37,393 nucleotides of DNA, from NCBI GenBank assembly GCA_947170195.1, contig CAMVSS010000007.1, forward strand, positions 1-37,393. The letters are read 5' to 3'. Below, one piece after another: positions 1-7,697 of the stretch (positions within the stretch are counted from its first letter, which is position 1; every line of letters begins with the position of its first letter). Source of the DNA: an uncultured Treponema sp. (GTDB lineage Bacteria; Spirochaetota; Spirochaetia; Treponematales; Treponemataceae). Below the pieces are notes generated by a model. That model was not told where the DNA came from. It saw only the letters and a list, made by a program, of their open reading frames with translations, and ran no database searches. The translations under genes and the position numbers were made by a program.

Positions 1-1162
1 CTGAAGGAACTTCGATGTAGTCTTCGAGTTTTTCGTCGAATTTGCCCTGTTTGTTTCCGTTGAAGAAGTAGGTTACGTGTCCATATTTCTGTGTCTCAGA
101 GATTGCGAGCAATTTAACGCCTGTTTTTGTGAGGTACTCGCCCATCGTGCGGTCGATGCTTGGCGGGTTGACGAGGTACTGTGCAGGAACGTGAGCGTCT
201 CCGTCGTATTCCATCATTCCGGCATATTCAACAGCTGGAACTCGTACGCGGTCGAATGGAAGATCGCCGCCTTTCGGTGTTTCGAATGCGCGCGTCATTT
301 CGAGTGCACGGTCACCGCGGAAGTTGAAGTAGATTACTGAGTCTCCGTCTTCGATTGTGCCGACAGCCTTTCCGTCTTTTGCAACTACGAACTCATGCAT
401 GTCCTGGTCGAGAAGGCCCGGAACTTCTGAGCGGTATGTTTCGATTGCTTTTGTAGCTGATTCGAATTTGCGTCCTTCGCCGAGAACGTGAGCCTTCCAA
501 CCACGCTCTACCATAGACCAGTCTGCATTGTAGCGGTCCATTGTCATGTACATTCGTCCGCCGCCGGAAGCAATCTGATAGTCAACTCCTGCAAAGCCTG
601 CGAGGAATTCTTCGAGCGGTGTGATGTAGTTGAGAGCTGATGTCGGGTCAACGTCACGGCCGTCGAGAAGAGCGTGAACGCGGAGGCGTTTTACACCGTC
701 TTTTGAAGCCTGTGTAATCATTGCCTTGAGGTGGTCGATGTGTGAGTGAACGTTTCCGTCAGAAACAAGACCGATGAAGTGCAATGTTGAGTTTTTATCG
801 TTTACGTTCTTAACGAGTTTTTTCCATGTATCGGCAGCGAACATTGAGCCGTTTGCGATTGACTCACCGACAAGTTTTGCGCCCTGTGCGAAAACGCGGC
901 CGCATCCCATTGCGTTGTGACCGACTTCTGAGTTACCCATGTCATCATCAGAAGGAAGACCTACAGCTGTACCGTGAGCCTTGAGCTGTGTGTGAGGGCA
1001 GTTAGCTGTGAACCAGTCGAGGTACTTCATTTTTGAAGCCTTTACAGCATCTCCCTGCTCATATTTTCCATATCCAACGCCGTCCATAATTACGAGAACT
1101 ACCGGGCCGCGACGACCTTTCCAGTTTGGATTTTTTTCCAAAGCATGCATTGTGTCTGCCAT
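1..1162 (-). CDS. gpmI: 2,3-bisphosphoglycerate-independent phosphoglycerate mutase, 3' end missing
   Basis: This gene interconverts 3- and 2-phosphoglycerate in glycolysis, using two metal ions and a serine that is transiently phosphorylated. About 387 codons are visible and the C-terminus lies outside the window. The protein starts MADTMHALEKNPNWKGRRGP, followed by a metal-binding VIMDGVGYG and the nucleophile motif MGNSEVGHNAMGCGRVF with Ser at about residue 78. Further on are DGNVHSHIDHL and HALLDGRDVDP, both characteristic of the family. The NAMGCGRVFAQGAKLV stretch resembles the longer eukaryote-like form of about 550 aa. The start is fixed by AGGAG a few bases upstream of ATG. No stop codon occurs in frame down to base 2, so the gene is simply cut by the window edge. 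Function is confident; subtype is inference. Confidence 0.95.
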   Translation of the reverse strand, partial: MADTMHALEKNPNWKGRRGPVVLVIMDGVGYGKYEQGDAVKASKMKYLDWFTANCPHTQLKAHGTAVGLPSDDDMGNSEVGHNAMGCGRVFAQGAKLVGESIANGSMFAADTWKKLVKNVNDKNSTLHFIGLVSDGNVHSHIDHLKAMITQASKDGVKRLRVHALLDGRDVDPTSALNYITPLEEFLAGFAGVDYQIASGGGRMYMTMDRYNADWSMVERGWKAHVLGEGRKFESATKAIETYRSEVPGLLDQDMHEFVVAKDGKAVGTIEDGDSVIYFNFRGDRALEMTRAFETPKGGDLPFDRVRVPAVEYAGMMEYDGDAHVPAQYLVNPPSIDRTMGEYLTKTGVKLLAISETQKYGHVTYFFNGNKQGKFDEKLEDYIEVPS

Positions 1163-1196
1163 TTATATCTCCTATGATTAACAATTTTTCAAAATC

Positions 1197-1225
1197 ATAC
1201 TACCAATTTTAAGTCAAATGCTCAA
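1197..1225 (-). promoter_or_regulatory. candidate promoter of gpmI
   Basis: On the minus strand TTGAGC (1225-1220) and TAGTAT (1202-1197) are separated by 17 bp, about 35 bp upstream of the gpmI start. Both boxes match the sigma-70 consensus only partly (4 of 6 each), so this is tentative. The rest of the gap between gpmI and the divergent HD-GYP gene is AT-rich and shows no other structure. Confidence 0.3.
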
Positions 1226-1345
1226 CGAGCAAAAAAGCCCGCCCTGATTTTTATTCAACAAGTGCCCGTATCATACTTCATAAAAATCTAAAAACTTGGC
1301 TCTATATTTTTTTGATTTTTGACAATTTCAGTGTTACAATCAGCG

Positions 1346-2719
1346 ATGATGAGAGAAACTGATAAAAAATTCTTCATGAGGAATATTGAGGAAATAAACA
1401 CTGCAATTTTTCATATTCTTTCATATTCAAATATTATTCCCGTCACGACTTTTGTTTTATCAGCTTTCGGAATCTTCAACGTAACCATTCTGTCATCAGC
1501 AAAACTGATTCTTGTCACTTCCATTCTAACTCTGATCGATTTTTTAATCCTGCGCGTAAAGAAAAACGATGTTCTCACAATGTATACAGGTCTTTTTTCC
1601 ACAGAAATCGTCATAGCCTATGCGGGAACGAATGCATTTATCGGAATTTATCTCGGATTCGCATTTGTTCCGTTTCTGGCGAGCTTTTACTATGACAAAA
1701 AGCTGACTATCCAGATTTCCGTAATCAGCTACATCGCAATGCTCCTCTCTCTTTATTTTAAGTATTGCAATCACGCTGAGATTTTTGCCGGAATTAACGT
1801 CGAAGAAAGAACTTTTACAAGCACATACATTCCGATCGCGCTCGGTTTTACGTTCGAATTCATTTTCACCATACTGATTTCATACAAAAATACAACTCGA
1901 ATGCTGAATGTCATTACCGGTTTTATGAATTCAGTGGCAGAAAAGACAAATCTCCTTAAAAACATTCAGGATGCGAACAAGAAAGTTGAATTCAAGAATC
2001 TCGAAATGGAGATAACTCAGTTCAACATAATTCAGTTCGTCGCCGAATGTTTGGGAAGCCACGATCTGTTCACAGGCCGCCACGTCCTGCACACAAAAGA
2101 ATACGTCGTCCTGATTGCAAAGCACATGCAGCAGACGGGAAAATATATTGATATCCTCGATGACAAGACGATAGCCATGTATTCGTCAGCAGCTTTTCTG
2201 CATGATATCGGAAAGCTCCACATTCCTGAGGGAATCCTTAATAAGGTAGGAAAATTCACCGACGACGAATTTGAATTGATGAAGAGCCATCCGGAAGAAG
2301 GCAAAAAGCTTCTGGAATTTCTGCCAAAGATTTCCGACGGAAGATTCAACGAAATCGCAATTCAGATGGCTTACTGCCACCACGAAAAATGGAACGGCTC
2401 GGGATATCCGCGCGGAATCTCAGGGGAAGAAATACCTCTTTGCGCAAGAATAATGTCAGCGGCAGATGTTTTGGACGCCCTAATCAGCCAGCGTCTTTAC
2501 AAGGATCCTATGACGGTCGAAGAAGCGATGAAGGTCTTCGAGAATTCGAAAGGCACTCACTTCGAGCCTTGCATCGCGGAAGCGGTCATCGAATGCAAGA
2601 AAAAAATCAAAAAAATTGATTCGGCTTTCAAGCAGCAGGAGAATGCCGGATACAGCGAAGAACTTGCCTGGTGGTATCGCTACCATAAAATCGACCGAAC
2701 CGAAAACAAAAATCAGTAA
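1346..2719 (+). CDS. membrane HD-GYP domain protein, probable c-di-GMP phosphodiesterase
   Basis: The protein probably degrades cyclic di-GMP. Roughly the first 190 residues are hydrophobic with about five or six membrane segments, like a membrane-embedded sensor. A short coiled stretch (about 195-225) leads to a complete HD-GYP domain: FLHDIGKLHIPEGIL with His286-Asp287, then the HPEEG motif, the HHEKWNGSGYPRG motif near residue 345, and the IMSAADVLDAL helix. All metal-binding signature residues are present, so activity is expected. An in-frame TTG at 1319 would add nine residues, but it has no ribosome binding site. The ATG pair at 1346/1349 is preferred, although no strong Shine-Dalgarno is visible there either. 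The gene diverges from gpmI and converges on the MATE gene. A PilZ gene elsewhere in the window (20230-20601) suggests active c-di-GMP signalling in this organism. Confidence 0.85.
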   Translation: MMRETDKKFFMRNIEEINTAIFHILSYSNIIPVTTFVLSAFGIFNVTILSSAKLILVTSILTLIDFLILRVKKNDVLTMYTGLFSTEIVIAYAGTNAFIGIYLGFAFVPFLASFYYDKKLTIQISVISYIAMLLSLYFKYCNHAEIFAGINVEERTFTSTYIPIALGFTFEFIFTILISYKNTTRMLNVITGFMNSVAEKTNLLKNIQDANKKVEFKNLEMEITQFNIIQFVAECLGSHDLFTGRHVLHTKEYVVLIAKHMQQTGKYIDILDDKTIAMYSSAAFLHDIGKLHIPEGILNKVGKFTDDEFELMKSHPEEGKKLLEFLPKISDGRFNEIAIQMAYCHHEKWNGSGYPRGISGEEIPLCARIMSAADVLDALISQRLYKDPMTVEEAMKVFENSKGTHFEPCIAEAVIECKKKIKKIDSAFKQQENAGYSEELAWWYRYHKIDRTENKNQ

Positions 2720-2721
2720 AT

Positions 2722-2760
2722 GAGGCAGTTTCAAAAGTAACAGACTTCTGAAACTTGCTC
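2722..2760. repeat. R1 dispersed palindromic repeat, copy 1
   Basis: This imperfect palindrome fills most of the 47-bp gap between two converging stop codons. Read on the minus strand it runs GAGCAAGTTTCAGAAGT, then CTGTT as the loop, then ACTTTTGAAACTGCCTCA. Nearly the same 40 bases recur at 14595-14634 and 26986-27027. The stem could act as a bidirectional terminator here, but there is no strong T-run. Confidence 0.75.
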
Positions 2761-2766
2761 AAACAT

Positions 2767-4137
2767 CTACAGGATGGGTTTTCCTCCGGAAAGCATCTTT
2801 ATGAGTTTGTTCCGCGAAGAAAAATATGCCGGAATCAGGAAAGCATCCGCCAGCACCCACGCGAGAGGGCTCGCAAAGCAGACAGCTGCAAATCCGAACA
2901 CAGGTACAAATAGGATTCCGATTGTGGCACGACCGATCAGCTCGAATGCGCCGGCAAATATCGCGAACTTCGAGAATCCCATGCCCTGAATCATAAAGCG
3001 CACGATGTTAACGAGAGCAAGAAGAATGTAGCTCGCTGTGTTGGCAAAAAGATAAATCTTTATGTTGTGGGCAACTTCCACGACAATCTCAGGGGATTCA
3101 TTTCGGTTCATAAAGAAGTAGGCGAAATTCTCTCCAAAGAAATAAAGTCCGATGAATGCAACTATTGAGTAAGCAAATCCAAGGAAACAGCACCAGAAAA
3201 GACCTTCGTTCAGCCTGTCAATCTTTGCGGCTCCAACATTCTGGCCGGCATACGTTGCCATTGTCGTTCCCATTGCGTCAAACGGGGTCGCAAAGAACAT
3301 GGTGATTTTTGAACCTGTGGACATGGCGGCGACATAAATGGAGCCAAGGACGTTTACAGCCGACTGCAGGATAACGCTTCCAACGGCGGTAACAGAATAC
3401 TGCAAGCCCATAGGAACGCCAACTCCGAGCAAAGCGCGCATTTTCTTCGCCTCGACACGGTAATCTTCTTTCCTGAGAATCAGTATGTCAAATTTTGCCC
3501 TCATATAAAAAAAGCACGAAATTCCAGAAACACCCTGCGCAATTACAGTGGCGTAAGCTGCTCCAGGGATTCCTGTTTTCAGGACGCGGATAAAAAACAG
3601 GTCGAGGAAGATGTTCAGCATCGCCGAGATGACAAGAAAGTAAAGCGGCGTCTTGGAATCTCCAACGGACCGGATAATTCCTGCAAGGACGTTGTAGAAA
3701 ATGATTACCGGGATTCCTGCGAAAATTATCACCAGATAAGAATACGCCATATCGAGCACGTCCTGTGGTGTCTGGAGCAAAACCAAAATGTTCCGGCAGA
3801 ACGCGACGGTGAGCGCAGTCAGAACGATTGAGAAAATCACGCAGAGCACGGCGGCGTTGTAAACGAACTTTCTCATTGAAGAAAAATCCTTCGCGCCAAA
3901 ACGCTGGGCAACCGGAATAGAAAATCCGGCGCACAAGCCCATGCAAAATCCGATTATTAAAAAATGGAGGGAGCCTGTAGAGCCTACAGCCGCAAGCGAA
4001 CTTACTCCCAGAAACTGGCCGACGATAACAGTATCAACCAAATTGTAAAATTGCTGGAACAGGTATCCAAAGAACACAGGGACAGCAAAGTTAAAAATAA
4101 TTCGCAGCGGATGACCGCTGGTCAAATCTTTAGTCAT
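2767..4137 (-). CDS. MATE family multidrug/Na+ antiporter
   Basis: This is an integral membrane exporter of the MATE (NorM/DinF-like) family, which expels organic cations or drugs in exchange for Na+ or H+. The 456 residues match the family's usual length and hold about 12 hydrophobic segments. The N-terminus MTKDLTSGHPLRIIFNFAVP and the FQQFYNLVDTVIVGQFLG segment are typical of bacterial members, as is PFDAMGTTMATYAGQNVGA in the second half. The start has AGAAGG six bases upstream. It lies 31 bp after the next gene upstream (the 186-aa protein), so the two may be co-transcribed. The substrate cannot be told from sequence. Confidence 0.92.
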   Translation of the reverse strand: MTKDLTSGHPLRIIFNFAVPVFFGYLFQQFYNLVDTVIVGQFLGVSSLAAVGSTGSLHFLIIGFCMGLCAGFSIPVAQRFGAKDFSSMRKFVYNAAVLCVIFSIVLTALTVAFCRNILVLLQTPQDVLDMAYSYLVIIFAGIPVIIFYNVLAGIIRSVGDSKTPLYFLVISAMLNIFLDLFFIRVLKTGIPGAAYATVIAQGVSGISCFFYMRAKFDILILRKEDYRVEAKKMRALLGVGVPMGLQYSVTAVGSVILQSAVNVLGSIYVAAMSTGSKITMFFATPFDAMGTTMATYAGQNVGAAKIDRLNEGLFWCCFLGFAYSIVAFIGLYFFGENFAYFFMNRNESPEIVVEVAHNIKIYLFANTASYILLALVNIVRFMIQGMGFSKFAIFAGAFELIGRATIGILFVPVFGFAAVCFASPLAWVLADAFLIPAYFSSRNKLIKMLSGGKPIL

Positions 4138-4168
4138 GATTAGCCTTCTTCTTATAGAGTTTAAAAAA

Positions 4169-4729
4169 TCATCCCGCGTAAAAATTGCTTTCGATGATTC
4201 CGATAACTTCCCTCATTTTCTGATCAAACTCGTATTTTTCTCCGGGAAAAAACTTCAAAGCAAATTTTCCGCTCTCAAATTCAACAAATTCAGGGATGAA
4301 TTCTTTTTTATTCTGCTCGAACATAAGCCAGCACAAGAGATAGACAAACTGACCGCCGGACGTATATGAATATTTTTCTGAAAGCGGGGTCGAAATCTCT
4401 ATATGGCGAAGACAAGTCGTGTCGTCAGATTTCTCCGAATTGACATTCGCGACAGCCTCGTAAAGGTTATATGCCTTAAGAAGCAGCTGTTCGTCCGAAT
4501 CAATTGCAAGCGCACGGTTTGAATCCTTTCCAAGCGCCTCAAACGGGGACTTGTAGATCTTGTAAGTTCCGAGCACCGCGCTCTTCATCCGCTCCTCGCG
4601 GTCGTTGATCTGCCCCTGAAGAATAGTATTTTCTGTAGGAGGCAAATTCCTTTCCTGAGCTGCCTGTCCAGAAAATCTGGCAAATTTCTGAGAAAAACTG
4701 CTTATCGCATCAGCAAGATTTTGTGACAT
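4169..4729 (-). CDS. hypothetical protein, 186 aa
   Basis: I do not recognise this protein. It has no signal peptide and no membrane segment. The first 50 residues are polar and helical-looking (MSQNLADAISSFSQKFARFS), and the rest is a mixed alpha/beta sequence. Near the middle is YSYTSGGQFVYLLCWLMFE, followed by an acidic region ending NFYAG. It is probably a small cytoplasmic protein. A weak AGGGAA lies about nine bases upstream of the ATG. Its stop is 31 bp before the MATE start, so it may be the first gene of a two-gene unit. The codon pattern looks like its neighbours and there is no competing frame, so I consider the gene real. Confidence 0.7.
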   Translation of the reverse strand: MSQNLADAISSFSQKFARFSGQAAQERNLPPTENTILQGQINDREERMKSAVLGTYKIYKSPFEALGKDSNRALAIDSDEQLLLKAYNLYEAVANVNSEKSDDTTCLRHIEISTPLSEKYSYTSGGQFVYLLCWLMFEQNKKEFIPEFVEFESGKFALKFFPGEKYEFDQKMREVIGIIESNFYAG

Positions 4730-4833
4730 CTGAAATAATTCCCTGCCTGACTTATTAGGCCTTAAACGCTCTCCGCCGGTACAATTCTCTTATTTTGAAA
4801 AAAAATAGTCTACAATTTCCTATTTTATCACAA

Positions 4834-4839
4834 TATAAT
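4834..4839 (+). promoter_or_regulatory. candidate -10 box for the secreted hydrolase gene
   Basis: A perfect TATAAT lies about 30 bp before the ATG at 4870, which would give a leader of about 24 nt containing the GGAGG. No convincing -35 box lies 16-18 bp upstream (the hexamer there is TACAAT). Confidence 0.35.
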
Positions 4840-4869
4840 GAGTTTAACTTTCATTTTGGAGGAAAATCA

Positions 4870-5829
4870 ATGAAAAAAATAGTTTTTGCTGCACTCGCCG
4901 TACTCGCATGCTCAGCACTGTTTGCGCAGGAAAAAGTATATCTCTGGCCGTCAAAGGTAGGCCCTGGTTCAGAAAAAGTCAAGGTTGAGGAAACCGTAAC
5001 TGAACGAAGCAAACTTCCGAACAACCAGAACCGAGCCATCAGCGGCGTGACACAGCCATATTTCGAAGTATACAAACCGGCGGCAGGCGTAGAAAATACG
5101 CTCCGCTCGCTCCTCATAATTCCAGGCGGCGCATATCAGCGCGTCGTATATGACACGGAAGGTCTCGACTACGTAAAGACTTTCACCGACGCAGGCTACA
5201 CATGCTTCCTGCTCGTGTACCGAACTCCGAACGATCCGCACAAAAATGCCGACACTGTCGCCCTTCAGGATGCACAGCGCGCAATGCGAGTCATAAAATC
5301 ACGGGCATCTGAATTCGGAATCTCTCCGTTCAGAGTCGGTGTAATGGGAAGCTCGGCAGGCGGACATGTTGCCGCAAGCCTCGCCACGAGATTCAACGAG
5401 GAAGTCTACAAGGCTGTCGACGCAGCGGACAAAAACGAAAAGGGTGAATGGAACAGCGCAAAACCTGCATTCCAATTCCTGCTCTACCCTGTAATCACGA
5501 TGCAGGACGCGGGCTGCCACGCAGGAAGCCAGAAAGCTCTCCTCGGCGACAAGGCAAAACCGAAGGACAAGGATGCGGCGAGCTGTGAGCTTCACGTAAC
5601 GGGCGCAACTCCACCTGCATTCATCGTCTGCGCATGTGACGACTCAAGCGTAAAACCGGTCGAAAATTCAATCGCCTACTACAAGGCATTGCGCGAAAAG
5701 AAAGTTGCGACAGAACTTCACATCTTCCCTGAAAGCGGTCACGGCTTCGGAGTCATCGGGGCTTTTGGAACATGCGCACAGTGGCCGACACTCGCAATCA
5801 ACTGGATCAAAACATACATGAGCAACTAA
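4870..5829 (+). CDS. secreted alpha/beta hydrolase (esterase, acetyl xylan esterase-like)
   Basis: This is an exported serine esterase of the alpha/beta-hydrolase fold, in the group often annotated as acetyl xylan esterase or esterase/lipase. Residues 1-20 (MKKIVFAALAVLACSALFAQ) form a signal peptide. VLAC could instead be a relaxed spirochaete lipobox, so a lipoprotein is possible. The oxyanion motif IIPGGAY is near residue 85, the nucleophile GSSAGG has Ser162, and SGHGF near the end holds the catalytic His. An Asp lies in the preceding CDDSS region. ATG at 4870 is chosen over the upstream in-frame start at 4795 because GGAGG precedes it and the signal peptide begins there. The gene is followed 25 bp later by ybaK. 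A role in plant-polymer deacetylation would fit a gut spirochaete but is inference. Confidence 0.85.
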   Translation: MKKIVFAALAVLACSALFAQEKVYLWPSKVGPGSEKVKVEETVTERSKLPNNQNRAISGVTQPYFEVYKPAAGVENTLRSLLIIPGGAYQRVVYDTEGLDYVKTFTDAGYTCFLLVYRTPNDPHKNADTVALQDAQRAMRVIKSRASEFGISPFRVGVMGSSAGGHVAASLATRFNEEVYKAVDAADKNEKGEWNSAKPAFQFLLYPVITMQDAGCHAGSQKALLGDKAKPKDKDAASCELHVTGATPPAFIVCACDDSSVKPVENSIAYYKALREKKVATELHIFPESGHGFGVIGAFGTCAQWPTLAINWIKTYMSN

Positions 5830-5854
5830 GTAACTGCGGATAAGCACTGAAAAA

Positions 5855-6340
5855 ATGAAAAAGACAAACGCAATGCGCATCCTCGACGGACTCAAAATCA
5901 AATACGAGACGCTTTCGTATGATGATAACGGAGAGCACGAGCTGTCAAAGGGAGCTGCTGGAAACATCGCCGAAAAGCTCGGCATAGATCCGGCAGCTTG
6001 CTTCAAGACAATCGTCATGAGGAGCGAAACAAAACAGGTTTTCGTGTTCTGCCAGAGCGCGGAGCACGAGATAAACTTAAAGAAAGCGCGTCAGGCGTGC
6101 GGGGCAAAGGAAATAAATCCGGTAAAGCCGGACGAACTCCTTGCTCTCACCGGCTATGTCCGCGGCGGCTGTTCTCCGCTCGGCATGAAAAAGAAATTCG
6201 ACACGTTCATAGATGAGTCGGCAATGCAGCACGAAAAAATCTACGTGTCTGCGGGAATGCGTGGCGAGCAGATCGTCATCGCACCTCAGGATCTCGTAAA
6301 GGCGTGCAATGCCGTCACCTGCGACCTCGTGCTTGAATAG
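5855..6340 (+). CDS. ybaK: YbaK/EbsC family aminoacyl-tRNA deacylase
   Basis: This is a trans-editing enzyme of the YbaK family, which hydrolyses mischarged Cys-tRNA(Pro) and Cys-tRNA(Cys). Its 161 residues match the usual length of about 155-160. The conserved CFKTIVMR segment carries the family lysine at residue 51. The GYVRGGCSPLGMKKKFDTFI segment is also a strong family signature, as is VSAGMRGEQIVIAP. There is no Shine-Dalgarno close to the ATG. The gene sits 25 bp behind the hydrolase, probably on the same transcript, and ends at a strong terminator. Confidence 0.93.
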   Translation: MKKTNAMRILDGLKIKYETLSYDDNGEHELSKGAAGNIAEKLGIDPAACFKTIVMRSETKQVFVFCQSAEHEINLKKARQACGAKEINPVKPDELLALTGYVRGGCSPLGMKKKFDTFIDESAMQHEKIYVSAGMRGEQIVIAPQDLVKACNAVTCDLVLE

Positions 6341-6357
6341 CATGGATGCAGGGAAAT

Positions 6358-6421
6358 AAAAAAACTCGCCGGCAGAAAGAAGCGTGCTAATGGCACATTC
6401 CGCTTGCCAGCGAGTTTTTTT
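6358..6421. terminator. bidirectional rho-independent terminator
   Basis: A 12-bp outer stem pairs seven A plus CTCGC (6358-6369) with GCGAG plus seven T (6410-6421). Inner pairing of GGCA with TGCC and GTGC with GCAC extends it. It has a T-run in either direction and serves the converging ybaK and the TrpX-like gene. Confidence 0.9.
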
Positions 6422-6460
6422 GTTTTAAATGGATTTTAAATCCGCATTAATCAAAGTTAC

Positions 6461-6488
6461 ATCTAAAAACTTCAGTTTTTAGAATTGC
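6461..6488. repeat. R2-type palindrome, short copy
   Basis: CTAAAAAC, loop TTCA, GTTTTTAG (6463-6482) form a perfect hairpin just past the stop of the TrpX-like gene. The flanks (ATCTAAAAA on the left, TTTTTAGA on the right) match the arms of the R2 repeats at 13597-13640 and 27028-27044. Confidence 0.5.
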
Positions 6489-6493
6489 CGCAA

Positions 6494-7450
6494 TTACAGG
6501 TCAGAAGGAATGTTGATTCCGATGAGTTTTGCAGTCTCTTCGCTGATTGAAAGCTCGCAGTTCTGCAAGTATTCGACAGGCATGTCAGCAGGATTCTTTC
6601 CATCGCGAATAATCTGAACAGCCTGTTTTGCAGTCTGTTTTCCAAGCTCGTAGTAGTTGATTCCGTATGTTGCGAGACCGCCGTTCTTAACCATGCCTTC
6701 CTCACCGCAGATTACAGGAATCTTTGCCTGGTTTGCGACCATGGCGACGTTTGCCATACCAGCCGCGAACATATTGTCCGTAGGAACATAGTATGCATCA
6801 ACTTTTCCGACAAGGCTCTGTGTTACCTGCTGAATCTCGTTTGAGTTTGAAACTGAGCCTTCAACATAAGAGAGTCCGCGTGCGGCACAAGCCTCTTTTG
6901 CAAGAGCAATCTGGAAGATAGAGTTTGCCTCGCTTGAGCAGAACAAAAGTCCAACTTTCTTTGCATTCGGAACAAGCTTAAGAAGAAGGTCGATCTGAGC
7001 CTCGACAGGAGTAAGGTCAGAAGTTCCGGTAACGTTTGTATCAGGTTTTTTATTTGATTTTACGAGTTTTGCAGTCTCCGGGTCTGTTACAGAAGAGAAC
7101 AAAACAGGGATTGTCTTTGTAAGATTAGCAACAGCCTGAGCTGCAGGAGTAGCGATTGCAAAAATAAGATCGTCTTTGTCATTAATCAGTTTGTTTGCGA
7201 TTGTTACGCAGTTTGCAGGCTCACCCTGAGCATTGTGATAATCAATGATGATGTTCTCGCCGTCAACATAGCCTGCCTCAGCCAGACCATCAATAAAGCC
7301 TTTGTAGTTTGCATCAAGAGCAGAGTGCTCAACCAGCTGAACGATACCGATTCGAATCTTGCCGTCCTTTTGTGCAGACTTTCCATTACAGCCTGAAAGC
7401 ATCAGTGCGGCAGCAAAAACTGCGGCAAGCAAAGACATCGTTTTTTTCAT
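6494..7450 (-). CDS. ABC transporter substrate-binding lipoprotein, TrpX-like
   Basis: This is a periplasmic binding lipoprotein of the ABC_sub_bind family (PF04392), whose members include the tryptophan-binding TrpX. It starts MKKTMSLLAAVFAAALMLSG with the lipobox Cys following (LSGC). Mature features include KIRIGIVQLVEHSALDANYK, the FAIATPAAQAVAN core, VTGTSDLTPV and PTDNMFAAG. ATG at 7450 is chosen because AAGGAG precedes it; the longer in-frame start at 7480 would put extra charged residues ahead of the signal peptide. In most genomes this protein is followed by a permease and an ATPase gene, but here the next genes are unrelated, so it is an orphan in this locus. Substrate is inference. 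Confidence 0.88.
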   Translation of the reverse strand: MKKTMSLLAAVFAAALMLSGCNGKSAQKDGKIRIGIVQLVEHSALDANYKGFIDGLAEAGYVDGENIIIDYHNAQGEPANCVTIANKLINDKDDLIFAIATPAAQAVANLTKTIPVLFSSVTDPETAKLVKSNKKPDTNVTGTSDLTPVEAQIDLLLKLVPNAKKVGLLFCSSEANSIFQIALAKEACAARGLSYVEGSVSNSNEIQQVTQSLVGKVDAYYVPTDNMFAAGMANVAMVANQAKIPVICGEEGMVKNGGLATYGINYYELGKQTAKQAVQIIRDGKNPADMPVEYLQNCELSISEETAKLIGINIPSDL

Positions 7451-7480
7451 TTTTATTCTCCTTTTAAACTCAGCGTTCAC

Positions 7481-7516
7481 GCTATCGCGCGACGTTGCAC
7501 GGAGGCAACTGATAGC
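7481..7516 (-). other. GC-rich hairpin leader upstream of the TrpX-like gene
   Basis: Nested inverted repeats GCTATC (7481-7486)/GATAGC (7511-7516) and GTTGC (7494-7498)/GCAAC (7505-7509) form a hairpin about 30 bp upstream of the start at 7450. The stretch is clearly more GC-rich and CpG-rich than the flanks. It could be a transcript leader structure or a fragment of a GC-rich dispersed repeat like that at 37207-37393. I cannot assign a known riboswitch. Confidence 0.35.
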
Positions 7517-7585
7517 GAGCTGCTGCCAACGGCAAGAACTCGGTCGCGATAAAAACTACACGGATGTACTTTTTATCATGCCCCC

Positions 7586-7635
7586 TTTGTAGACTTTCTT
7601 TGTTCTTATTTGTAAGAACAAAGAAAGTCTACAAA
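7586..7635. repeat. perfect 23-bp inverted repeat
   Basis: The left arm 7586-7608 begins TTTGTAGAC and ends TTCTTA. The loop is TTTG, and the right arm 7613-7635 is the exact reverse complement. No T-run follows the stem on either strand, so it does not look like an ordinary terminator. It lies between the stop of the 267-aa membrane gene and the TrpX-like gene. Confidence 0.9.
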
Positions 7636-7697
7636 AAAATGATTTAAAAGACAATAAAAAAAGAAACATGCTTTGTGATTTAGAAGAACTAAAAGCC

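Noticed and set aside
77-340. Plus-strand open frame inside gpmI
   Set aside because: It is antisense to the conserved gpmI reading frame.
7586-7635. Intrinsic terminator for the fhs unit
   Set aside because: The T-run lies before, not after, the stem when read on the minus strand.
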